A DNA stretch of 64,000 bases from Bactericera cockerelli. Taxonomy: Eukaryota > Arthropoda > Insecta > Hemiptera > Triozidae. Position 1 is the first letter of the stretch. The number at the start of each line of letters is the position of its first letter. Positions 48,774-61,307 of the stretch are shown here, one piece after another. The stretch lies in contig CM044961.1 in assembly GCA_024516035.1 (NCBI GenBank), positions 4,226,378 to 4,290,377 on the forward strand. The letters run 5' to 3'. Under the pieces are notes generated by a model. The model saw only the letters and a list, made by a program, of their open reading frames with translations, ran no database searches and was not told the origin of the DNA. The translations under genes and the position numbers were made by a program.

Positions 48774-51700
48774 GTGAGTTTAAATTATTTAATTTAATTT
48801 TTCTCAATTTTTTAAATTTATTTTATACTTGTGTTTTTTCGTTGGTTAATTTTTTTTTTCATTTATAAAAAGAGAAAATACTGTTTAAAAACATGAATAA
48901 TACTTTATAGTTAGATTATGTAATATTACTTCCGATAAATTTCTTGTATTAGAAATCGAAAGTATTGTGTTTGTTTTGTATAAAAAAAAAATCTTGTGAG
49001 ATTCTCAATATGTAGGTTATCAGTTTTGGAGAATGTTTGATCGTAATGAGATGAAATTTTTGGTTGTGTAATTTTCGCAAGGACATTACCGTTATGTTAT
49101 TTGGCATAGCGGAATTGGTGATCTCATTTGAAAATCTTGTTGCAAAGAATTTTTTTAGCAAACCTTTTTTGTAGTAGCTTAACATCTAATTCATTTGAAA
49201 CAGGGGATTCAGCTTTTACTCGGTGAAAAATTACACAAACCAGAGAGGTACCCAACATAACCTCACCCAGCCTAGATTGAGCCGGGAATAGTTAGAAACT
49301 CGAGGGTTCGAACTTGAATGGTCACCCCATCCAATGACAATAAATAAATGACCATGCAGTTGAAACCGACGTTAAACTCAAAAATAATATTAATAAGAAA
49401 AAAGAAAATCCGGTCATTAGGGAATATGTGAAAGACTTTTTGTGGGTTTAACGTCGCTCTCAAACAAATGACCATGCAGTTGAAACCGACGTCAAACTCA
49501 AAAATAATATAGAAAAAAGAAAATCCGGTCATTAGGGAATATGTGAAAGACTTTTTTTGTGGGTTTCACGTCGCTTTCAACTGCATTTCAACGTGATTTA
49601 AGTATCTATACCTATCTCACTGACACGGAATTATTATATTATAACTGCATAGTTATATCACCTCTGAAAGACTAAATGAAATCTAGGTTTATCATCAAAA
49701 TATTTTAAGTAGTCAGATTCTTGCTTTTAAATGTTTTAAGCTAGAAAGTTGAAGTTTGGAGAAAATCGATGCACCTATTGGTTACCAAACCTAAAAATAA
49801 TTTCTTTTGTCTCCTTTTCGCAGGCCGATCTCAACGATGAGCAAGTAGAAAGTAAGTAATATTATTTAAGCAAGTAGACAGTAAGTAATATTATTTAAGC
49901 AAGTAGAAAGTAAGTAATACTATTTTAGCAAATAGAAAGTAAGAAATATTATTTTAGCAAGTAGAAAATAAGTAATATTATTTTAGCAAGTAGAAAGTAA
50001 GTAATATTATTTTAGCAAGCAGAAAGTAAGTAATATTATAAGCAAGTAGAAAGTAAGTAATTTTATTTTAGCACGTAGACAGTAAATAATATTATAAGCT
50101 AGTAGATATAAGTAATATTAATTAAACAAGTAGAAAGTAAGTAGTATTATTCAAGCAAGCGGAAAATAAGTAATATTTTTATTTTAAATCTTTTGATTAC
50201 TGGTAGCTCCGTGGTCATTTGGTCAAGCATAGGTCGGGTGTTCTAAGAATCTTGTCGTTAGTGAGACTGAGCTGAGACAAGACACGTTATCCTCCTATAT
50301 GGACCACATATTATTATTATTATATGTTTTATTAGGTAAGACAAAGTAAAATATATACAGTAAAATACAATGAAATTATGAAGAAAAAATAAATGGATGT
50401 AACAAAGTAACAAGAAAAGAAAAGAAAAAAAAAGCAAAAGTCCTACCGAAAGGACTGGGTTATTGCCTGTGGCAATCTCTTCCACCCAACATAACAACAG
50501 TCGTAAATAGGTCTTACTGCTGTAATCATGGGACCTATTATTCCAAGTCGTTCAGTATAAAGCGATATTGAATTAATTACCTATTTCGGAACTAATAATG
50601 ATTTATGGACAAGTAAGGACAAATTAATGAAGACAACTTTTCACCGTCAAGGAGGCATGTTCTGATGATCATCCAGTAATGCCTGCTTCGCTGAAAGAGT
50701 CTGAGTGTTAAGATAAGACCCCAATCGCCACGCCTAGCGCCTGTGTAAAGTGTAGTTGCGCGAACGACCCAGTCCACCAGTGGTGTTAAAGCGCCTAACA
50801 GAAAAAAACTGTAGTTGTATCGTTAGTAATCCGAGATGAGAGAAAAGATAAAAATAGCTCCATTTATGTAGAATGTTATAATTCTATATCATTTATGTAG
50901 GTATGTTATTATGTTTATAGTTTTCTTAAGTATTTATGAAGGCCTTATGTATAACATTATCTACCTATTTTATGAATTCTATTTATATTTCTACGTAGAT
51001 AAATGTTTTTTCTCTCTTTTACATCTTTTAAGAATTGAAACTTTGCCAAGTGTTTTGACGATCTCTGTGTGAGCATGAGGTGGATGTAAAAATGAAAATG
51101 ATCATTCATGCAATAATAGTAATAAAAAGGAAGATTTTTTTTGCTCTTTAACATCCAGAGGTCATTCAAGACGGGGGTTTTACCCTCCATTCAAGGCGGG
51201 GGTTTTATCCTCCATTCAAGGCGGGGGTTTTATTTTTTTCTGTTTTACAGGCGGGGGTTTTTAAAGACGGTGGTTTTGCCCTCCATTTGCTGGAATATCC
51301 CAAATCAGCTACTGAGTTGGGACGGGAATAGACAGCATCACGAGGATTTGATTTTAAATGTCACCCCACCCAACTCCTAACCTTGCTGGAAGTTGCTTAA
51401 CTTAGAAGACAGAACGAGAACCAGTGTATTCACGAATGATAGAAAATATTTCCATATCGTACTTTTACTCAAAAAAATTAATACCCATTATAGAAGTTAC
51501 AAAATTTAATATCAGAGTCTGTCCCGGGAGCTCAGTGGTAAAGGCGGCACTCTGTGAATCCAGAGATTCCAGAGGTCGTGGGTTCGAAACCCAGCCGGGA
51601 CATGACAAGTTATCCTTCCATTTGGGATTTTTACCACATAATAATATGTCTTGGGCTTACTGCTGGAATAATGGAACTTTAATAGTCCTAATCGGACAGT

Positions 51701-54700
51701 ATAAATAAGGCGGTTTTATTATTATTATTATCTTTCATGGAAATAATCCGCTTATTAATTTTATTATTCTTTTCAATTAACACACTGGGATAGAAACTTT
51801 TTTCGATAAAAAAGCAGTTTACACTGTTTACAGTTTATAAATACTAAAGTATTCACCTTGGTCGAGTGGTCTAGCGCACGAGGTTTGCACGCACGGGTGA
51901 CCTGGGTTCGAATCCCAGCTAGGTAGAAAAAAATCTACATTGTATTTTGCATGTGAAGAGGTGTCATGAAATTAGTTATTAATTGAAAATGAAATACAAA
52001 TTTCTCTTCCATATTTTATGAAAACAAATGATCTATCAATTTTCTAGATGAAATTAACCCCTTGTGTTTCCTTTTTCTTCTGGAGTAAAGTACACGTTCG
52101 AAAAAATAATTTATTCATTTTCTTGAGAAAATTAACCCCTTATGTTCCTTTTTTCTTCAGGAGTAAAGTCCCCGATTGAATAAATAATTTATTAAATTTC
52201 TTGAGAAAATTAATAAATTATTTATTTATTAATAAATTCTTGAGGAAATTAACCCGTTCTGTTCCCTTTTTCTTCAGGAGAAAAGTTCATGTTCAAATAA
52301 TTTTTATTCATTTTCTTGAGAAAATTAACCCATTCTGTTCCCTTTTTCTCCAGGAGAAAAGTTCACGTTCGAATAAATAATTTATTAATTTTCTTGAGAA
52401 AATTAATAAATTATTTATTTATTAATAAATTCTTGAGAAAATTAACCCGTTCTGTTCCCTTCCTTCTTCAGGAGCAAAGTTTGCGTTCGACATCTACGAC
52501 GGAGAGGGCACCGGTGCCATCGACGCCGTTGACCTAGGTCGCCTGCTGTACGCCCTCAACTTGAACCCCACTCTGAGCACCATTGAGAAGCTGGGCGGCA
52601 CCAAGAAGAAGGGTGAGTTGACGCCCAACCTAGGCAGGGTGAGGTTAAGAAAGAGAATGCCGAAGGCATTAGCACAATACAAAACAAACTGGGGTTCGGT
52701 GGAAGAGAAAGCCGCAGGCTTTAACCTCGCCCCTTGGTTCAGTACATATTCTATTGTGTTCTTTTTTTTCATGTCCTATTTTGTTGAATGTAGCATGTAG
52801 TTGACCAATAAAGTGTTAAATAATAATAATAATAATTGTAATGAATATTAATTTTTGTTTTTTGTAATTTTTTTTGTAAATATTTCTAAGTTGTTTTTTT
52901 TTATTATTTAAATTTGTTGTTGTTGAATGTTTTGTAAAAAAATAAATAAAGTGTAAATAAATAAATAAAATAAAACACTACCGTTGATCAAGATTGTTTT
53001 TAATAATTTCTTTTTGTAAATAGCCCAAGCCCCAAGTATGTACAATGTATTCTTACTGTAAATAAATCTTGATTAAATAGTTGAAAATTGAAAAATTTCT
53101 GATAAAAAGCCGTAGAAAAAAGATTTCCTGAAAGATCTTAGATCTCCTGGAGTGTCCCAAACTTTTCTACTCATTTTCAGAATTTTTCTCATTTTCTTTT
53201 ACCTCCCATTGGTATCTATTGGTAGTCCGTGCATTGTTAATCATGTGGTTAAGAGTCTGAGGGTTAGGTGGTAAAAAGTTTTTTGAGCATTAACCTCGCC
53301 TGGTGGTTACCTTCCACTAAGTTATTACTATCCCCCCAGTTGAGAAGAAGCTAACTCTGGAAGAATTCCTGCACATTTAAAGCCTGGAGCTGAAAGGACA
53401 AGGATAGTCTTGGATCTCCTGAACCGTTCATAGTTCTCACACTTGATTATTTTTAGTATTATTGGGTGTTTCCTCCTTTCATCCGAGCTCAACGATGGCT
53501 CAAACACCATCATCTCGAGTGATCTTTCGGGGGAAGTCCCCACCGAAAGAATATTATTCGATTGGCAAAAAAAGTATTCTTCTTCTTCTTCTTCTCTGTC
53601 TTATCCCCGCTTAACCAAAAAAAAAATATTATTGGGTCTCACTTTTCTGTTTATACTGATTAAAATATAGAGAGGTTAGTTGATGACATGGATATTCAGA
53701 ACTATTACCTGCTGATGAGAGCAAATAAGCTCGAAACAGCTGTCCAGGTATGTTCTGATATTCATGTACATCTAGTACAACTTCTCACTTTTCTGTTTAT
53801 ACTGATTATACTGGTTTATACTAATTTCAGAAAAAATCTCATTTTCCCCCCAGGCGAGAAGAAGATCACCCTGGAAGAACTTCGGCTCCTTTAGAGTCAG
53901 TAGTTGAAGGTCAAAGACTTTCTGGAGGAGGGTCTTGGATCTCCTGAACCGTTCATACCTCCCAACCTTCTTGATTTTCAGTATTGTTGGGTTTGATATT
54001 TAGATTTTTTTCCCTCACCTCTCCAGGTGAAAAGAAGAATTCTTGCCCATTTAGTCTTAGTCTTAGTGGACACGGATAGTCTTGAATCTCCTGAACCGTT
54101 CATAACTCCCACACTTCATTATTTTCAGTATTATTGGATATCATTTTCTAATCATTTCTCATTTTCCCTCCCCCCAGGCGAGAAGAAGATCACCCTGGAA
54201 GAATTCCTGCCCATCTACAGCCAGGAGCTGAAGGACAAGGACCAAGGAGTCTACGAGGACTTCCTGGAGTGTCTCAAGCTGTACGACAAGCAGGAGGACG
54301 GCACCATGCTGGGAGCTGAGCTGCACCACATCCTCATCTCTCTCGGTGAGACGGCCTGCTTTTAAATAAAAAATAACAGACCGACGGACCGACGCGCGAC
54401 GGACCGACAGACCGACACAAAACCAATTTTTTTTCATATTTCTGGACGTTTCATACGTCCAGAAATATGAAAAAAAATTGAAATCGGAGCAAAAAAAATA
54501 TTTTTTTTTTTACAAAAACGAACACAATACTTCTGATTTCTAATATTAGAAATTTTCGGAAGTAATAAAAATAATAATATTGTACCAAACTATAGTGACC
54601 TTTACACTCTTTTGTTTTGGTTTAACGTCGCTCTTAACTGCATGGTCACATCACGACAGGTGTGTTACCCTCCATTCGTAGGAAAATTAAAAACCTGCTA

Positions 54701-57700
54701 CCAACATGAATTTCACCCAGCCTTGGTTGGGCCGGAATGTCAGCATCCCGAAGTATTCACCTCGCTGGACGTTGCTCAACTTCGGCGATCCCACGAGAAC
54801 CGGTCCATTCAACGCGCCATCGACGCTGGCAAACTCTTTCATTTATCATTTATCACAAAACAACAAGCCTGTAATTCAAAATGAAATTTTGTTCTTTGTT
54901 ATTATTATTTGCTCTTTGTTTTTATATGATGCTTTATTAGATAAGACAAAGTAAATTATAAACAGTAAAATACAATGCAATTATAAAGAACCAATAAATA
55001 GATTGAACTGAAAACAAGAATAAAAAGAGAATAAAGCTAATGTCCTACCTAAAGGGCGGGGTTCTTGCCTGTGGTAATATCTTCCACCCAACCGTTTTTG
55101 TGTTCTTTTTGTTATGAGAAAATTTGATTGACAATTTGTTTTCCTCCGCAGGAGAAAGGATGGAGGAGGCTGAGGTCTCGGAAGTTCTGAAAGACTGTCT
55201 GGACGCTGAAGACGAAGACGGCTTTGTCAACTACGCACGTAAGTATACTTTCTGCTTATGTCATCATTGAAAAAGCTCATTTAAAAGCTCAAAAAGCTAA
55301 CTTGAGTCCTTTTATGATGTGGTCACATACTCAAATAAACGAGGAAAAAATCCAATCATTGGGTGGGATCCGATCCACAGATCACGGATCCATGCGCTGG
55401 ATTTGTGTACATCACAAGCCTAGCGCCTAAACCCCGTCCACTACCAATGCTTGTAATTGGTAGTGTGACAGTCTAAAATCTCTATTAAGCCGTTTACATA
55501 TTTTGTACAGGTGAATAAGTAGGTTTCTAGTTTTTTTTTTTCTCGAAAAGTAATTTTGAATAAATTTATTGAAGTATTTACAAAATGAATCAGAAACAAT
55601 ATAAATAACAATATATTATTACATATTCTGTAGGTAGGTAGATGTATTTAGCTATTTCTACACAACACCAGATGTTAAAAAATATTCTGAAATTCAGACT
55701 CTCTTGTTTTTCGTAATTTTTTTCCATCATAATTATTAAGTTTTACAAAAATTAGAATTGTTACCACTAGTTTTATAAATTATTATAGTTTTACTTTATC
55801 TGCTAGGGTTTGTAGGGAACTTGTTTGTAAAGATCCTTATAATAGGTTTTTTGTACACAAATATACAGGGTGAGCATAAAGTCTCACCCCACCCCCCGTA
55901 TCTCGAGAATGGCTAAAAATAAAAGAAAACGCAAAAACCCATATTCCTTAATTTTTAGGGGGATTAATTTTCAGCCAAAAAAATTTTTGCCTACACGGCC
56001 CCAGTCAGGCTGGGCATTGACCAACTTTAAAATCTTAAATAGAATGGTATGTCTTGTGGCATATTGTTTTGAAGGTCTCCTAGAGAGAAGTTCATTACAA
56101 CAAATTTCAGTGAGCTACAACTTACCGTTCTCGAGATACAGGGTCGGACGCCCTGCGTAATATCCATATATTTTGCCCTATAACTCGTTAACCGTAAATT
56201 ATAGAAAAATGAAATTTGTTGATAATAACTCCTTATGGCAAGCACTTTCGAAAAAATTATAACTCGACATACTCTGTTGATACTAGTTTCTGGTCGGTTT
56301 CGTCAGCCAACCGGACGAAAAGTCCGAAAAAATTTAACGAAAAAAACAAATCCAGTTTTAACTTGTTCGAAAGTTCTTGCGATAAGGAATTATTATCAAC
56401 AAATTTCATTTTTCTGGAATTTACGGTCAACGAGTTATAGGTCAAAATATATGGATATTACGTAGGACGTCCGACCCTGTATCTCAAGAACGGTAAGTTG
56501 CAGCTCACTGAAATTTGTTGTAATGAACTTCTCTCTATAAGACCTTTAAAACAATATGCCACAAGACATACCATTCTATTTAAGATTTTAAAATTGGTCT
56601 ATGCCCAGCCTGACTGGGGCCGTGTAGGCAAATTTTTTTTGGTCGAAAATTAATCCCCCTAAAAATTAAGGAATACGGGTTTTTGCGTTTTCTTGTATTT
56701 TCAGCCATTCTCGAGATACGGGGGGTGGGGTGAGACTTTATGCTCACCCTGTATAATATAAACTCGTTTTTTTTTCGTTTTGTTCTGTTTTTTTTTTTTT
56801 TTTTTTTTTTTTTTTTGAAAAGGTTTCCGTCCTTTGATATAACTATTTTTTTTTAATCTAGGTATTTTTGGTATTTATTTGGGATTCAAATACCTATTCA
56901 TTTAATTGACCACCTTCACATCACTTTGCTGCGGTTTTGTAGAATTCACCCTTGATTTTATTTTGAGTATCTCATTATTTTGACAAGTATATGTAAAAGT
57001 AATTAGCGCTTTTTGTAGATTGTTAGAGTTCGTTTATCATTCACACATATCACTACTTTTTTGAAATACACATTATTTTTATACACAATTCGCCTCTGAC
57101 AACACAAAGAGGCGTAAACCACATTTTCGAAATTTTACAGGAGAGCCAAAATGAGTTTTCTTGTGCATAAATTTTCTGTTCACGGTAGGAACATTATGAC
57201 TTCCCGGTACCCGTGAATGACCATACGAGCTTTTTCTGTTGCCAAATTTGATTATTTAACTGTGACTATCGATTTACACCTATTTGATTTGTCTGAAAAA
57301 GAGAAAATGAGGGATATGCCTGATTTCAATTTTTGTTGTATCTTTTTTTTTGGATTATAATTGGATTACGTCTATTTGTGAGAACAAAATATAGCACAAG
57401 TAGACTCAATCCAAGCAATAAAACCGATTTCAAAAATTTGTGGTTTACGCCTCTTTGTGTTGTCAGAGGCGAATTATCCATAGTTTTCCCTTCATGCAAG
57501 GGGCAAGATAGGTTGTGTAAGGGGCAAGATAGGTTGTGTAAGGGGAAAGATAGGTTGTGCAAGGGGCAAGATAGGTTGTCTGAAGACAAGATGATACCCT
57601 TCACTCTACTCGCCATCCAGTTGACTATCTAATTAACGCTTAGTTTTTTATTTATTTTTATACTTCCAAATCAACGTATTTGAACAAGGGTTCAAAAGGG

Positions 57701-60700
57701 CAAACAAGGATACAGGGGGAATTTTATTCTGTGGTTAACTTCTAATGATTAACTATCGAATTCATTGATCAGAATGTCATTGATAGCAATGATAGTCCTT
57801 TTTTCCTTTTTTTTTCGCCTTCTCCAAAGATTTTTTGGTCAAAATAACTAATTAATCCTATAAAATTTATAACTGCTGGAGTAAAGGGACTTTTCAAACT
57901 TACCTCGGCAGTATAAAAAACGTATATTCTATTCTATTCTAATTTATTGATCAGCATGTCATTTATAAACACACCAACCTCACAAATCAACCGATTAGTG
58001 CCAGTCCGAGATTTAGCATCCTGTTTAATGTGGTTGATAAACGGACCCTCTGCTTAGGAAAAGGTATCTCCAGTTGATAGTCTCTCTTTTCCGGCTTCCG
58101 CAACGTTTTTTTTGTTCATGATACCTAGTTTAATTTTTTTACAGTGTTTTAGGATAACCAATTATCTACTTATCAAGGTAGAAAATGCTTTGAGCAGTAA
58201 CCTCACCTGGTGGTTACCTTCCACTAAAGAGTGTTATTATTATCATGCCTCTTTTCTATTTTGAATTTATTTAGATTCTCAAGTTTTCCACAGTAGATTG
58301 TAAGATTGTATATGTATATTTGACATCTTATGTAATTTGATTTTGTAGAGTTGAATGTTGACGTTGTTTCCAAGTACTTAAGGTGATGGATTTTATATTT
58401 TTAATTTCTGATCTAAAATACCAACGTTTTTTATTTTTTTTCCCCTACAGAATTTTTTAAAGCAAAGCTTTTTAAATTTAAAAGGTTTAGACTATTCTGA
58501 TGGTAAATGAAAGGTTTTTTTTTTTCTGTGATGGTTATTAGATACATGGAAAAGAGTTGAACAATGTTTTGTTGTCAAACAATGTGTAAGATGGGTATAT
58601 GAAAAGCGTACTATTATTTTATTGACTGTCAAAAAATGTATGTATTGTAAATTTTAATCAAACTTGTACATTACTTTCAGCTTTCCTCAAAAAAATGATG
58701 ACCATGGGTACCCTCCATAAATTGAAATAAGATCTTTGATTTTTTTAAAAAATCACCCACCCCCTCCTCTCCCTCAAAATTAAAATCCATTGTTTTTTGA
58801 AAATTCGTAAGTTTTACAGATTTTTTGTTTGTGTTCCGCGGGTATCTGGAGTATAATTTTTTTAACCAGGCCCATAGTTTTTGTGTTTTAATTTTTTTTT
58901 ACAAAACTTCAACTCTCTCGTTCTATAATTTTTTTTATCTTCCATAATTTTTACCATAATTTTATTACCATAATTTTTATCATTTTTTCTGTCATAATAA
59001 TATTTAATAGAAAATTCTTTATACATACTGGGTTTTCCTCGAGTTTTTCTCAACCAGAAATGAATTCATCTGTTTAAAATATTGAAAACATAAAGAAAAT
59101 ACACGTGTGTCTATTTTTCAATATTTTAAACAGAGACGAAATTATCTCTGGTGAACATAACTCAAGAGCCACCCTGTATATTCAATAACTAATTTTTTTT
59201 TATTTTAATAAATTACTTCCGACACTATCTAATGTTTTAATTCTTAACCCAATTAATTAAAGTGAAACGAATTTCTACGTTCATCAATAATGGAAAAACA
59301 GTTCATATTTTATTAAGAACAATATCTCTCATTAACCCGAAAACTTTCTTTAACTCAATTAATTTTAGACTAGAATAACGATTTAACTTCTATTATATTT
59401 GGGACTAATTTTTCTTTCTTTCTATAAAAAAAAAATCATAACTGCAATAATTATTATCTCTCTCACATGAAATAAAGTAGATAATAAAAAAATTCTAATG
59501 ATACCTAGGTCAGTAGATTAATAACATAATGCTTATACTATCTACTATTATTGCTATTGAGTATTTAAAATACTTCCCTAACGGCTTAATATTTTTTTTA
59601 ATCAGGTTTTATAAATAATTATCTACTAATTAATTTATTTTTCCATCTAATGTGTGATCTTTCTTCAGATCTCAAGCTGATTTTTCTTCATATTTTATAA
59701 GCTTATAATAACACTTGGCTTAGTTTTTCTGTTTTAAAGTAGCTTTGACTTATGTTTACTACAGTTTTGTAAGACATTTTTGACAAACATACCTTCATTG
59801 TAAGCCTGTTAGTAACTGCTAAACAGTCAGTCAGTAGAAAAATGGTCTTTAGCGTGACACCTTTGCCCCATTTCAGAAACACTCTCCACTCTCATAATCC
59901 TCGAATCTCCGTTTCAACCGTCACACAAAACACTCTGATTGGTTATTGCTTATAATTAACCACTTAGAGTGCGTTGTGTCATAGTTAGAACGAGATTTAG
60001 AGATTATGAGAGTGACAGTGCTTTTGGGAAAGAGCGCCTGAACTGAAAATATTATTTTTTCTTCTTGTTGCTAAATCAAAATGATCTTTTTGCGAGCTAC
60101 AATGAAGGTATGCCCAGATTTAATGTAAGTTCTTTGACATAAGTAGGTAGTAGTAATTGTAATTTTTTGCTATAATATTTTTTTTAGCTCCATGTATGTA
60201 TAACTACAATGTATATCTATCCTGCTACCGACCTCAGTAGCTTGATCGATATGGCGGCGGACTTGTAACCTGGAGGTTGGTGGTTCAAGTCCCGGTTTCA
60301 GAGTAGATTTGGAAGAGCGAGTTTGAGTACTTGTGACATCACGAAAGTGATTTACACATTAAAACTTAAAAAAAATGTATATGTATCCTGCTAAGACAGA
60401 CCAAGCTTGACTTCCGTTGATGTATTGGAAGTAAAATAAAAATGCTCAGCATTATTATCCTCGCTCACCATATGAAAGGTCCTGGTTTCGAATACCAAAG
60501 CTGACGAAAAATGTAGCCATATTTTGAACAAATGATTAGAAAATTGATTTGACTTTGTTTTTTTTTTCAAGTTCGATTAAGAAGAAAAATAATTTTGATA
60601 CATAAAGTTCACTGTAGGTTAAAATTTACGTGAACAATATATTTTTTCACAATGTTTTTACGATATAAAAGCAAAGCCAGGATTTATTCAGACGCGACTT

Positions 60701-61272
60701 AGCTCATTTTTTTAAAGAAGCAAAAAATCTTTTAGTCATGCTTCTTTTTATGTACAAAATAAATACACAATCACAATAATATAATTATGTTGCTTGCAAC
60801 ACATCTGAAATTATGTACAAACAGGTACATTTTCGACTGATTTTGTAGGTACAATTTTGATGACTTTCAGCTGCTTGTAGGTACACGTTCGATTATTTTT
60901 GGTAGCAATTGTTTTGTTATCATTTGAATATTTTGCTTTCATTACAACACCAGTAGTTACAGCTTACGTTGGTACAAAGAGTAGAGCTTTCCATCACCAC
61001 ACCAAATAGAGCTTACACTCTTTAAAGGTCCAGAAAAGAGCTTACAGTTTCACCACTATTTGAAACAATAGAGCTTTGGATCAGAAGGAGTGTACACTCT
61101 TCGATTTTACAAAAATAGAGCTTACAGTATCATTGCTATTTAAAACAGTAGAGCTTTTACAACACCAAAAAGAGCTTACTGTCTTTGATTGTCCGAAAAT
61201 AGAGTTTTCAGTATCACCACTAGTTGAGTTTCCTGTCTCTATAAGAATTCTCACACATTCATTCACCCCTAC

Positions 61273-61307
<35 letters not shown>

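Noticed and set aside
51853..51930. Possible tRNA gene
   Set aside because: A and B boxes are present but the acceptor stem does not pair and an A-rich body follows; a SINE head.
57333..57632. 99-codon frame with CKGQDRL repeats
   Set aside because: Generated by the 21-base minisatellite at 57490-57600.
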